The notes under the pieces are model-generated. The model searched no databases. It was not told the origin of the DNA and worked only from the letters and a program-made list of their open reading frames with translations. The position numbers were made by a program, and so were the translations under genes. 64,000 nucleotides of DNA from UKL13-3 sp044353855 (GTDB taxonomy: Bacteria; Bacteroidota; Bacteroidia; UKL13-3), in contig JBILBF010000005.1 of NCBI GenBank assembly GCA_044353855.1, positions 41,929-105,928 on the forward strand, read 5' to 3'. Positions within the stretch are counted from its first letter, which is position 1, and each line of letters starts with the position of its first letter. Positions 9,193 through 18,744 of this stretch are shown piece by piece.

Positions 9193-9690
9193 TTACTTTT
9201 TAACCATTAAGCTTTTAATTTTTTCTTCAAGTACAAATTCATCCCCTTCAACATATCCAACATGCGACCAAACAATGTTTCCGTTTTGATCAATTAAAAA
9301 TGTTTGTGGAGGGTTTAACACATTCATGGCACGGGCTAAGTCACTATTTACATCTAATATACAATCAAATGTCCAACCTTGTCCATCAACATAAGGTTTT
9401 ACTTTAGGAACGTTGCGAGAGTTATCAATTGTAACAGCTACCAACTCTAATCCATATTTTTCTTTCCATTCGTCTAAAATCTCATTTATATTGGTCAACT
9501 CTTTTTTGCAAGGAGTGCACCAAGTTGCCCAAAATGACACGATGGTAATTTTACCTGATTTAGAGTAATCTGCCATGTTTTTGCTTTTACCATTCACATC
9601 TTTTAACAACATATTTGGCATTGTTTGGTTGTTTTGTGCAATGGAAATTGTTGCAAGAAATAGGAGCAAGGAACCGATAAATATTTTCAT
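9193..9690 (-). CDS. TlpA-family thioredoxin-like protein
   Basis: A 165-aa exported thioredoxin-fold protein: signal peptide (1-18, ending SIAQ), then an AhpC/TSA-Redoxin type domain with the redox motif W57-C58-T-P-C61 and the cis-Pro loop near NPPQTFLID. Such proteins act in the periplasm as thiol-disulfide reductases, often in cytochrome c maturation or repair of exported proteins. It is a single gene; a TAnnTTTG box lies about 100 bp upstream. The partner is unknown. Several heme proteins are encoded elsewhere in the window (16.8 and 61 kb) but are not linked to it. Confidence 0.88.
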   Translation of the reverse strand: MKIFIGSLLLFLATISIAQNNQTMPNMLLKDVNGKSKNMADYSKSGKITIVSFWATWCTPCKKELTNINEILDEWKEKYGLELVAVTIDNSRNVPKVKPYVDGQGWTFDCILDVNSDLARAMNVLNPPQTFLIDQNGNIVWSHVGYVEGDEFVLEEKIKSLMVKK

Positions 9691-9792
9691 GTGTGTATCG
9701 ATGTTTAATTAATAATTACATAAATAATAGCAGGTTTGTTAAAAATGAAGAGTAAAAGTTTCGATTTCCTCCGTTCTATAGTAACAACCTGC

Positions 9793-9800
9793 CAAATATA
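9793..9800 (-). promoter_or_regulatory. Possible -7 box (TATATTTG) upstream of the TlpA-like gene
   Basis: The minus strand reads TATATTTG, matching TAnnTTTG, with a 5' leader of roughly 95 bases before the ATG at 9690. A T-rich stretch lies upstream where a -33 element would be. Suggestive only. Confidence 0.4.
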
Positions 9801-9933
9801 CTTTTTTTGATAATAAAACATACATCATGCCACCTTTTGCAAACATTTCCACATCGCTTATTGTCCATTAAAAGCATTTATATTTGTGTGCAAGGCAATG
9901 TCATAACATAATATTGTTAAATAGGAAACACAC

Positions 9934-12615
9934 ATGATTAAAGTAGGTATATTTTTTGGAGGCAATTCTCGAGAGCGTGAAGTAAGTTTCGCAGGTGGTA
10001 GAACAGTATATGACAATTTAGATAAATCTTTATTTGAAGCGATTCCAATCTTTGTAGACAGCTTTAATAATTTTATCTTATTGGATTGGAAATATATATA
10101 CAAAGGAAGTATACGTGATTTTTATCCTCCAGTAAAATTTTTAAAAGAATCTAAATACCCAATTCAAGTATATGCAGAAAGTTTACAAAGTGAATATGCC
10201 AATAATGGACAAAAAATGGCAAGCACATTGGGTAGTATTCTAAAAGCCGAAGAGTTGACTAAACTTATTGATGTTGCATTTTTGGCCTTGCATGGAAGTT
10301 TTGGTGAAGATGGAACCATTCAAGGTTTGTTAGAGTGGTATGGTATTCCTTATTCAGGTTCGGGTATATTACCTTCTGCTATTGGCATGCACAAAAAAGT
10401 GCAAAAAAGGATGATGCAGCATGCAGGATTTAATAGTCCTAAGTGGAGTTCTTTGCATAAATCTGACTGGTTAAAAGGGGATGTTCAAGCAATATTTAAA
10501 AAACTACAATCAGTTGTTGGCTTTCCTTTTGTTGTTAAACCTGCTAATCAAGGTTCATCCGTTGGGGTAAGTGTTATATCTTCAAAAGATAGTTTGCTAT
10601 TTGAAGCTGCAGTTAATAAAAGTTTTTTTATCCAACGTATAACCCAACAAGAATGGAAGAATAAAAAAGGTAATGAACGGTTAACTTTTATTCAAAAGTT
10701 GAGTGATATTAAAGAGGGTATAGGTTTGCCTTTACTAGCTGGAACAACAACAATTTACCATCCAGACACATTAATTGAATTCTTAGATTCGTATTTAAAA
10801 AATAAATCGGATATTTTACTTGAGGGAATATACAGTGAAACCGAATGTTTAATTGAATCATTTATAGAAGGGCGAGAGTTTTCATGTATTGTTTTGCAAG
10901 ATGAAAACCGGAAAGCTATTGCATTACCACCAACTGAAATAGTTAAAGGAAAAGAAGTTTATGATTACCGGTCAAAATATTTGCCTGGTTTTTCACGTAA
11001 AATTACACCAATTGATTTGCCTCAAAAAGATGTGCAACGTATTCGCAAAGCATGCGTGGAGTTATTTGAGTTTTTTCATTTTAATGTATATGCACGTATT
11101 GATGGTTTTATTACTGCAAAAGGTGAGTTATTTTTAAATGACCCAAACACAACCTCGGGAATGATGCCTTCTTCATTCTTTTTTCACCAAGCAGCAGAAA
11201 TTGGTTTAAACCCCTCACAGTTGTTAACGTATATTATTCGCACATCTATTAATGAACGTCTGCAAACTTTACCCACACATTATTTGCTTACACCATTATT
11301 ACAAAAACTTGATAACGCCATTGCAGGAAATAAAAAAGTAAAAGCTGCTAAAAAAAGAGTGGCAGTGTTTATGGGAGGTTATTCAACTGAGCGGCATATT
11401 TCTGTTGAGAGCGGTCGAAATATTTATGAAAAGCTAGCTTCATCTGCAACGTATCAACCATTTCCTGTATTTGTAACGGGTAATGAAACAGAACATCAAC
11501 TGTATTTAATTCCCATCAATATTATGCTGAAAGACAATGCAGATGATATTAAGGAAAAAGCGGAACATTTTAAGAGAGCAGCTATTGTTGATACGATTAT
11601 AGCGGATTGTCAATCGATTATTTCACGTTTTGGTGATGAAGCAAATTTGTTTACGCCTAAAAAAATTACGTATAAAGAGCTTTCAAAATTGGCTGATGCA
11701 GTTTTTATTGGTTTGCATGGGCGCCCAGGTGAAGATGGTACTGTTCAATCTGAATTGATAAAATATAATATACCCTTTAATGGTTCGGGAGTCGAAAGTT
11801 CTAAAATAACCATTCATAAATTTACGACCAATCAGTTACTCAAAAAACATGGATTTTTAGTTGCTGATCAATTGATGGTTTATGACCATGAATGGAAAAA
11901 GGAAAACGCTAACATATTGGCTAATATTGAAAAAATTGGCTATCCTTTAATAGCTAAGCCTGTTGATGATGGATGTAGTTCGGCTGTTAAAAAAATTAAA
12001 AACCGCCAAGAGTTACTCCATTATGCCGAAGGTGTTTTTCGTTCAACGTTATCTATTTCTCCAGTATTAGCTTTAAAATTGGGATTATCACCCAAAGAAG
12101 AATTCCCGAAGAAAAAGAATTTCTTGATTGAAAAATTTATAGACAAAAAAAATGCAGCACATTTTTTAGAAATTACAGGAGGAATGCTAACCCATTATGA
12201 TAAAAATGGTAAACTTGTATTTGAATCTTTTGAGCCTTCTGAGGCATTAGCAGAAGGAGAAATTTTGTCTTTGGAAGAAAAGTTTTTGGCTGGACAAGGT
12301 CAGAACATTACACCTGCTCGTTACCATAAAAATCCAGTTATTCGAAATGCGATTAGCAAAGAAGTACAAAAAATATTAGTTACAGGGGCTAAAGTGTTGC
12401 ATGTAGAAAGTTACTGTCGCATTGATGCATTTGTTCGAATTGATAAAAAAAATAAACCAGAAGTTATTTTTATTGAAGTAAACTCTTTACCAGGGATGAC
12501 ACCTGCAACGGCAATTTTCCATCAGTGTGCGTTAAATGGGTACAAACCTTTTGAGTTTATTGATTCAATTTTGAAATTCGGAACTGAGCGGGTTAATAAA
12601 GGGGCAAAACACTAA
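9934..12615 (+). CDS. Tandem D-alanine-D-alanine ligase-like protein (two fused Ddl modules)
   Basis: An 893-aa protein with two full Ddl/ATP-grasp modules. Module 1 (about 1-455): FGGNSREREVS at the N-lobe, HGSFGEDGT near 123, FVVKPANQGSSVGV, and a metal-site segment LNDPNTTSGM with D403 and N405. Module 2 (about 474-893): FMGGYSTERHIS, HGRPGEDGT, IAKPVDDGCSS and EVNSLPGMTP with E848 and N850. Ddl makes the D-Ala-D-Ala dipeptide for peptidoglycan and is normally about 300-370 aa and a homodimer. Here both halves keep the ATP-grasp features, but module 1 has Asp for the usual metal-binding Glu. A PASTA gene follows after 144 bp, in line with a wall role. One half may be regulatory. Confidence 0.88.
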   Translation: MIKVGIFFGGNSREREVSFAGGRTVYDNLDKSLFEAIPIFVDSFNNFILLDWKYIYKGSIRDFYPPVKFLKESKYPIQVYAESLQSEYANNGQKMASTLGSILKAEELTKLIDVAFLALHGSFGEDGTIQGLLEWYGIPYSGSGILPSAIGMHKKVQKRMMQHAGFNSPKWSSLHKSDWLKGDVQAIFKKLQSVVGFPFVVKPANQGSSVGVSVISSKDSLLFEAAVNKSFFIQRITQQEWKNKKGNERLTFIQKLSDIKEGIGLPLLAGTTTIYHPDTLIEFLDSYLKNKSDILLEGIYSETECLIESFIEGREFSCIVLQDENRKAIALPPTEIVKGKEVYDYRSKYLPGFSRKITPIDLPQKDVQRIRKACVELFEFFHFNVYARIDGFITAKGELFLNDPNTTSGMMPSSFFFHQAAEIGLNPSQLLTYIIRTSINERLQTLPTHYLLTPLLQKLDNAIAGNKKVKAAKKRVAVFMGGYSTERHISVESGRNIYEKLASSATYQPFPVFVTGNETEHQLYLIPINIMLKDNADDIKEKAEHFKRAAIVDTIIADCQSIISRFGDEANLFTPKKITYKELSKLADAVFIGLHGRPGEDGTVQSELIKYNIPFNGSGVESSKITIHKFTTNQLLKKHGFLVADQLMVYDHEWKKENANILANIEKIGYPLIAKPVDDGCSSAVKKIKNRQELLHYAEGVFRSTLSISPVLALKLGLSPKEEFPKKKNFLIEKFIDKKNAAHFLEITGGMLTHYDKNGKLVFESFEPSEALAEGEILSLEEKFLAGQGQNITPARYHKNPVIRNAISKEVQKILVTGAKVLHVESYCRIDAFVRIDKKNKPEVIFIEVNSLPGMTPATAIFHQCALNGYKPFEFIDSILKFGTERVNKGAKH

Positions 12616-12759
12616 TGGCTTGTTGATACAAATTAGCAGATTGTTTTGTAAGCGAGAAACACCTTATTTAGGGTATTTTCTGAGTACAATTTACGCAACA
12701 ACCATTTACCTTAAAACCAAATTTGTTCATTCTACCGTAAAACAGCATATTTGAGCCAC

Positions 12760-13509
12760 ATGAATCAACTACTTAAAATTATTTCTGCAAATATTTTAGC
12801 AATCGTTATCGTATTGGTGATTTTGTTTTCAGTTACTTCAATGGTTTTAAATAATACTACCCGACATGGGGAATCGCTTACTGTTCCTGATATTACAGGT
12901 TTGAGTATAGAGGATGCAATGTCTATTTTAACAGCTAAAAATTTAAAATTTATCATTACCGATTCTTTGTTTTTTGAAGACAAACCTAAAAACAGTGTAT
13001 TGGATCAAAATCCTTCTCCTCAATCAAAAGTAAAAGAAGGCCGAGTTGTCTATTTAACGCTTAATAGCAACAAAGCTCCTTTGGTTACCATGCCTAATTT
13101 AATTGATGTATCATTAAGGCAAGCCCAAGTATTGTTGCAAAGTGTTGGACTTAAATCAGGGAAATTAATATACAAGCCAGATATTGCTCAAAACGTTGTA
13201 TTAGAACAATTATATGGCAATTCACCTTCAGTAGCAGGAAGCAAAATACCCAAAGGCTCAGTCATTGATTTGGTTTTAGGAGATGGTTTAGGGCAAGGAA
13301 ATATTTCGTTGCCCAATTTTGAAGGTCTTACTTTGGATGAAGCACGTAATTTATTGGCAAGTTCATCGTTATCTTTAGGTTCTGTTATTTATCAAGGAAA
13401 TATTAGTGATTCAAGTGCTGCAACAGTAGTGCAACAACAACCCATATTTGCAGAAGGAGTGATGGTAGGCGCTGGGCAAACCATTGATTTATTTTTAAAA
13501 CAAGAATGA
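12760..13509 (+). CDS. Membrane-anchored PASTA-domain protein
   Basis: A 249-aa protein: short cytosolic start, one membrane segment (residues about 9-30), then three PASTA repeats beginning near VPDITGLSIEDA, MPNLIDVSLRQA and LPNFEGLTLDEA. PASTA domains bind peptidoglycan or muropeptides in the periplasm. There is no kinase or transpeptidase domain attached. The open frame starts at a TTG (12751); I prefer the ATG at 12760. It follows the Ddl-like gene and overlaps the next gene by 4 bp (ATGA), so it is co-transcribed and probably translationally coupled. It fits a cell-wall sensing or remodelling role. Confidence 0.88.
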   Translation: MNQLLKIISANILAIVIVLVILFSVTSMVLNNTTRHGESLTVPDITGLSIEDAMSILTAKNLKFIITDSLFFEDKPKNSVLDQNPSPQSKVKEGRVVYLTLNSNKAPLVTMPNLIDVSLRQAQVLLQSVGLKSGKLIYKPDIAQNVVLEQLYGNSPSVAGSKIPKGSVIDLVLGDGLGQGNISLPNFEGLTLDEARNLLASSSLSLGSVIYQGNISDSSAATVVQQQPIFAEGVMVGAGQTIDLFLKQE

Positions 13510-16391
13510 GCAAACACATCGTTTTTTATACGTTATTTTTTTCTTGTTTTTCTTATACTCAAGTTAAGGCTCAGCAGGGCAGAGAGAAACTCATTCCATT
13601 ATCTGTTAATTCACTGTTGCAAGAGCAGTACAATACCCCAAAAGTACCTGAACAACGTTCAACTGTATCTTTCCAAAAAGCTGCTATATTAAACAATAGG
13701 TTTCCTTTTATTGATCGTTTTGATGATGGAAATATAGAACTTACAGATTCATTGTGGGAGTTCAAATCGGTAAAAGTGGAAAATGAACGCGCCATTTTGA
13801 ATGCTCAAAATGAAGTTGGTAATACATACAATAGTGGAAATGGTTCATTTGGCGAAACGGATATTTTACAATCAAAAGATATAGCTATTTTGGGTTCGAA
13901 TGGCCAACTTTTTATTGCATTTACCTATAGTACGGGTGCTACCTGGCAAAATGGAGATTCACTCGTATTGGAATTTAAAACGCCTTCCGGAAATTATGTA
14001 TCTGCTTGGAAATCGCCCAATTCTATTCTTTCAACAACAACTGTTCGTATCCCAATTGTACTTCAAAATGTGCTTTCCTCTGCTTTTGGATTTAGGTTTA
14101 AAAGTTATACAACACGAATATCTACCAATACGCAAACATTTTTAATAAACGAAATCGTTTTAAGTGATAAATTGGATTTGCCCTATTATGAAAATTTTAT
14201 TCAAACGTCATTTAACGATACCACAACTCCTTCTCCTTTATTTTGGCAACAGGCAGAACCCCATTTGATAAAAGAATATAGCCCTGCAGGAACCAATGCC
14301 GTAGTTTTTAATGCGTTTTCAAAATCAGGAAATGTGTATGCTAATAATGGTTATGGAGATACGCTTCATTCACAACCTATCAATATGTTGTTGTATCCAA
14401 TTTCCGATTCTATTTTCGTTCGCTTTTTGTATAAATCAATGCCAGCAGCTGATAATACAGACACGCTTTTGGTTGATTTTTTAAATAATGCTGGAGATTG
14501 GATTTCTGTTATGAAACTGATACCCAATAATTCGCAACAGTTTGTTCCATATATACAACAAGCAAATGTTGGCCGATTTAGGCATGCTAATTTTCAATAC
14601 CGCATCATCAATAAATCAAATTATTCAGTAACGGATACATTGCAATTTTTGGTTACGGGTTTTCATGTTGGGCCAAAGTTGAAATTACCTTTTGTTGATG
14701 ATTTTTCTGCATCCAATATATTTCCTTCAGCTAAACGGTGGAAAGATAGAACTGTATTTATCAATAATACATTTCCTAAATTGCCACCAACAGTAAATGT
14801 TGCCACGTTTGATGGTTTGGATGAACGAGGAAATGCATACGGACAAGGAACAGGGTATTTGGATACATTGACGAGTAAGGCTATTTATTTGCAATCACTA
14901 ACACGAAGTGATTCTGTATATTTAAGTTTTCAAATTGAACCTCAAGGTTTTGGTGATTTACCCGAAAATACCGATTATCTAACATTGGAATTTCGCACCA
15001 ATAGGCTGTTTGAAAATCAATGGAATGAAGTATGGTTTGCAAGCTCACAAGCGTATTCAAATACTAAATTTACTGAAGTTTATATTTTGGTGGATTCCGC
15101 TTATTTAACCGATGATTTTCAGTTTAGGTTTAGGAATATTGGCAGCCGAACCGGCAATATTGATAATTGGCATTTGGATTATGTTCGACTTGACAGAGGT
15201 AGGACTTTGGTTGATGGTTTTTTTGATTTTGCAATACAACAAAGTCCTCCTTCACTGCTTCAAAAATATTATGCAATGCCAAGTAAACATTATTTGCAAA
15301 ATCCAACAGCGTACACCAATACGATTCATACAATTGGTTTGAGAAACAATGATACAATTGTGTATCCGCTTAATTTTGGCCGAAAAGTAGTTGATGCAAC
15401 GGCTACACAAATTTCAATTTTTAATGATGTACAGCCAGGCGTTGATGCTAAAGGTTTTGCCAATGGGGCTATTTCAAATTCTTTTATATTAACACCAACT
15501 TTAGGAGCAGATTCTGTTTTATTTCATTCAACTTATTTTACCAATCAAAACAATAATTTTGATAATATTCCTTCCAACGATACACTCACAATTCCAACGA
15601 TATTTAGCAATTATTTTGCCTATGATGATGGATCAGCTGAAGCAGGTTATGGAATTGAAATTGAACCAGGTTCTGTAGCGTTGGGCTATACACTTGAAAC
15701 ACCCGATACACTTCAAGGATTAAGTATGTTTTTTAATCAATCAACTTCCGATGTTTCTACTCAAGAGTTTAATTTAGTGATATGGAGTGCAATTGGTACC
15801 AACGGAAATGGAACTGGCGAAACAGTCATTAAAAAAATACAACAGGCTCGTCCAACGTATATGAATGAGTTGAATAGATTTTATTTTGTAAAATTTGATT
15901 TTCCTATTTTAATGCCAGCTGGTAAATTTTATATTGGGTGGGAACAAGCAACTTCATTTCCACTCAATGTAGGATTTGATATGAATTATCAAGTTAATGG
16001 AATACCAGCTAAAAATCCAGATATGTGGTATAAAATACGTGATGGAATTTGGGGTAAAACAGATTTTGAAGGTGCACTTATGATGAGGCCAATAGTTGGA
16101 AAATGGATAGAACCAACTGTTGGTTTTGCTGAAACTAAACAACAAACATCTGAAGCGTTTAACGTTTCAATGTATCCAAACCCAGCAACAGATTTTTTGT
16201 ATTTTCATTCCTCTTCAACTAATGACTTTACAATTGAAGTATTTGATTTGGTTGGAAATAAACTTGCATCAAATGTACATTTCGAAAAAAGTATTAATTT
16301 GCAACACCTAACTTCAGGATTGTATTTGGTTACTATAAAAGATACTCAAACACAATTGCAACAAACTAAAAAATTACTAATTAATAAATAA
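13506..16391 (+). CDS. Large T9SS-secreted protein with type A sorting domain
   Basis: A 961-aa protein with a signal peptide (residues 1-22, ending VKAQQ) and a C-terminal type A sorting domain of about 75 residues (VSMYPNPATDFLYF ... LTSGLYLVTIKD ... KKLLINK), which sends cargo through the type 9 secretion system to the cell surface. The body has several repeated beta-rich modules of the type LPFVDDFSASN / PYYENF / FPFIDRFDDGN, each followed by a jelly-roll-like stretch ending in lines such as DNWHLDYVRL. That repetition suggests three or four related adhesion-like domains. No catalytic motif is seen. Translationally coupled to the PASTA gene. Confidence 0.85.
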   Translation: MSKHIVFYTLFFSCFSYTQVKAQQGREKLIPLSVNSLLQEQYNTPKVPEQRSTVSFQKAAILNNRFPFIDRFDDGNIELTDSLWEFKSVKVENERAILNAQNEVGNTYNSGNGSFGETDILQSKDIAILGSNGQLFIAFTYSTGATWQNGDSLVLEFKTPSGNYVSAWKSPNSILSTTTVRIPIVLQNVLSSAFGFRFKSYTTRISTNTQTFLINEIVLSDKLDLPYYENFIQTSFNDTTTPSPLFWQQAEPHLIKEYSPAGTNAVVFNAFSKSGNVYANNGYGDTLHSQPINMLLYPISDSIFVRFLYKSMPAADNTDTLLVDFLNNAGDWISVMKLIPNNSQQFVPYIQQANVGRFRHANFQYRIINKSNYSVTDTLQFLVTGFHVGPKLKLPFVDDFSASNIFPSAKRWKDRTVFINNTFPKLPPTVNVATFDGLDERGNAYGQGTGYLDTLTSKAIYLQSLTRSDSVYLSFQIEPQGFGDLPENTDYLTLEFRTNRLFENQWNEVWFASSQAYSNTKFTEVYILVDSAYLTDDFQFRFRNIGSRTGNIDNWHLDYVRLDRGRTLVDGFFDFAIQQSPPSLLQKYYAMPSKHYLQNPTAYTNTIHTIGLRNNDTIVYPLNFGRKVVDATATQISIFNDVQPGVDAKGFANGAISNSFILTPTLGADSVLFHSTYFTNQNNNFDNIPSNDTLTIPTIFSNYFAYDDGSAEAGYGIEIEPGSVALGYTLETPDTLQGLSMFFNQSTSDVSTQEFNLVIWSAIGTNGNGTGETVIKKIQQARPTYMNELNRFYFVKFDFPILMPAGKFYIGWEQATSFPLNVGFDMNYQVNGIPAKNPDMWYKIRDGIWGKTDFEGALMMRPIVGKWIEPTVGFAETKQQTSEAFNVSMYPNPATDFLYFHSSSTNDFTIEVFDLVGNKLASNVHFEKSINLQHLTSGLYLVTIKDTQTQLQQTKKLLINK

Positions 16392-16394
16392 CAT

Positions 16395-16697
16395 ATGAAT
16401 GATATTACTTGTGAAGAATTAAAAGAAAGAATGGATAAAGGTGAAAAACTGAATATTATAGATGTTAGAGAACCTTACGAGTTTGAAGAATATAATATTG
16501 GAGCCCAATTAATTCCATTAGGCGAAGTGCCTTTTAAATTAGATTCATTGGCTCAACTTAAAGATGAAGAAGTCATTGTTCATTGTAAATCGGGAAGCCG
16601 TAGCGGAAACGCCAAGTTGTTTTTAATTGAAAATGGATTTACCAATGTTCGTAATTTAATAGGTGGTGTTACTTTGTGGAAGGCAACTTTCGAATAA
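16395..16697 (+). CDS. Rhodanese-like sulfurtransferase domain protein
   Basis: A 100-aa single-domain rhodanese. It shows the IIDVREPYEFEEYNI N-terminal block and the active-site loop HCKSGSRSG with the persulfide-forming C64. Single-domain rhodaneses move sulfane sulfur between thiols in the cytosol; the physiological partner is not visible. It begins 3 bp after the T9SS gene stop, so it is the last gene of that unit, and a clear hairpin-T-run terminator follows at 16721-16759. Length is normal for the GlpE-like class. Confidence 0.9.
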   Translation: MNDITCEELKERMDKGEKLNIIDVREPYEFEEYNIGAQLIPLGEVPFKLDSLAQLKDEEVIVHCKSGSRSGNAKLFLIENGFTNVRNLIGGVTLWKATFE

Positions 16698-16720
16698 ATT
16701 GAAGATTTTAAAAACGTTTG

Positions 16721-16759
16721 AATGCAGCATGTTTTATAAAACTTTGCTGCATTTTTTTT
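16721..16759 (+). terminator. Rho-independent terminator after the rhodanese gene
   Basis: AATGCAGC (16721-16728) pairs with GCTGCATT (16746-16753), followed directly by a run of T. It closes the unit that starts with the Ddl-like gene. Confidence 0.8.
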
Positions 16760-16773
16760 GTTAATTCGTAACC

Positions 16774-18744
16774 ATGCAATTCAGCTCAACTCGTTTTTCT
16801 GTATACGGTTTATGTTTACTTGCTTTGGGTATGATTCTCAATGTATTTTGTTCTGATCATCAAACAGCTCAGAAATCAACTGAAGTGTATTTAAACCATA
16901 ATGATACGGTTAGTTATGTGGGCATTGAAACTTGTCGTAGCTGCCATAATGAAATATACAAAACCTTTATTGAAACAGGAATGGGCAAGTCTTTTGACTT
17001 GGCAACCCGTGCCAAAAGTGCAGCTGATTTTTCCAAAAAACATGTAGTTTATGATAAGTATAAAGACCTCTATTATATGCCAACCTGGAAAGGTCAACAC
17101 TTTTACATAACTGAGTTTAGGTTACAGGGTAAAGATACGATTCATAAACGAGAAGAGAAGGTTGATTATATTATCGGTTCTGGCCAACATACCAATTCTC
17201 ACATGATGAATGTAAATGGATATGTGTATCAGTTACCCCTAACATGGTATGCTCAAAAAGGTAAATGGGATTTACCTCCAGGATATGAGGATGGACATAA
17301 TGTTGGATTTAACAGAGCTATTGGTTTTGAATGCATGAGTTGCCACAATGCAATGCCACAGTTTGAAGAAAATACTACAAATAAATTCACCTCTATACCA
17401 CAAGGTATTGATTGCGAAAGATGTCATGGTCCAGGTGAATTACATGTATCACAAAAGCTTGCAGGCATTTTAGTAGACACTGCAACTCAGATTGATTACA
17501 CCATTGTGAATCCCAAAAAACTAAGTTGGGAACGACAGATTGATGTATGTCAGCGTTGCCACTTGCAAGGAAATGCAGTGTTAAAACCGGGTAAATCATT
17601 TCAAGATTTTCGACCTGGAATGAACCTATCATCTGTGGTAGATATTTACATGCCTATTTACAAAGGTAAAGAAGATGAATTTATCATGGCTAGCCATGCT
17701 CAGCGGTTACAACAGAGCAAATGTTTTTTGATGAGCCAACAAGCCACTCAATCTTCAACCAATACCACTCAGCTGAATTCACAACATACAAAACTTACTT
17801 GTATTACTTGCCACAATCCACATGTAAGCGTAAAGGTTACTGGTAAGCAAATATTTAATAATGCTTGTGGCAATTGCCATAATATGAAATCAGATTGTAA
17901 AGAAACAGCGCAACTCCGATTGGCCAAAAATGATAATTGCTGGGGCTGTCATATGCCTAAATCGGGCACCATAGATATTCCACATGTTACTGTCACCGAT
18001 CACTGGATTCGGGTTCCTTTAAAACTGGAAACTAAAAACAATATCAAAACCTTTGCTGGAATTTATTGTATCAATAATAAATCATCAGATGACTTTACAA
18101 GGGGTAATGCTTACCTTTCTTATTTTGAAAAATTTTCAGGCGAATCCAGTTCTTTAGATTCTGCTCAAGGGTATTTGCTAAATATACAAGGAATTGATGA
18201 GGCTTTTTCACTTACAACTCGAATCCATTTTTTATACCTTAAACAGGATTACCAAACCATTGTATACTTAACTAAAAAAATGAATCCATCAACACAATCA
18301 CAACCTTGGGATTGTTATCGGATTGGGCAAGCATATCAAAATTTAGCAGCTCCACACATTGCCCAGTTATGGTATGAACAAGCTACAAAGTTGGCACCTG
18401 CAAATCTTGACTTTATTAACAAACTTGGTGCAATATACGTTGAACAAAATAAAGTAGAAGAAGGAATTGCCCAATTGCTTTATTCACTTAAGCTCAATCC
18501 AAAACAAAGTGAACCGCTCACCAATTTAGGGTTTGCTTATTTAAAACAAGGCAATACACAAAAGGCAATGGAAAATTATAATTTAGCATTGGGTTATAAT
18601 CCCAACTTTGAGCCTGCATTGCTAAACAAAGCTGGATTGTATAATTTTCGTGGAAATAAAATAGAGGCCAAAAAAATATTGCTACAAATATTGAAACAAA
18701 ATCCTCAAAACGAAACAGTAAAACAATACTTAAATCAACTATAG
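16774..18744 (+). CDS. Heptaheme cytochrome c with C-terminal TPR domain
   Basis: A 656-aa exported protein with an N-terminal hydrophobic signal/anchor (residues about 9-27; the C at the end of LNVFCSD could be a lipobox). Seven CxxCH heme sites are visible: CRSCH (about 54), CMSCH (187), CERCH (214), CQRCH (259), CITCH (343), CGNCH (365) and CWGCH (389). Residues about 490-650 form at least four TPR helices (for example SEPLTNLGFAYLKQGN). Multiheme cytochromes carry electrons or act as oxidoreductases in the envelope; the TPR part suggests a protein partner. The electron acceptor is unknown. Followed without a gap by mltG. Confidence 0.9.
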   Translation: MQFSSTRFSVYGLCLLALGMILNVFCSDHQTAQKSTEVYLNHNDTVSYVGIETCRSCHNEIYKTFIETGMGKSFDLATRAKSAADFSKKHVVYDKYKDLYYMPTWKGQHFYITEFRLQGKDTIHKREEKVDYIIGSGQHTNSHMMNVNGYVYQLPLTWYAQKGKWDLPPGYEDGHNVGFNRAIGFECMSCHNAMPQFEENTTNKFTSIPQGIDCERCHGPGELHVSQKLAGILVDTATQIDYTIVNPKKLSWERQIDVCQRCHLQGNAVLKPGKSFQDFRPGMNLSSVVDIYMPIYKGKEDEFIMASHAQRLQQSKCFLMSQQATQSSTNTTQLNSQHTKLTCITCHNPHVSVKVTGKQIFNNACGNCHNMKSDCKETAQLRLAKNDNCWGCHMPKSGTIDIPHVTVTDHWIRVPLKLETKNNIKTFAGIYCINNKSSDDFTRGNAYLSYFEKFSGESSSLDSAQGYLLNIQGIDEAFSLTTRIHFLYLKQDYQTIVYLTKKMNPSTQSQPWDCYRIGQAYQNLAAPHIAQLWYEQATKLAPANLDFINKLGAIYVEQNKVEEGIAQLLYSLKLNPKQSEPLTNLGFAYLKQGNTQKAMENYNLALGYNPNFEPALLNKAGLYNFRGNKIEAKKILLQILKQNPQNETVKQYLNQL

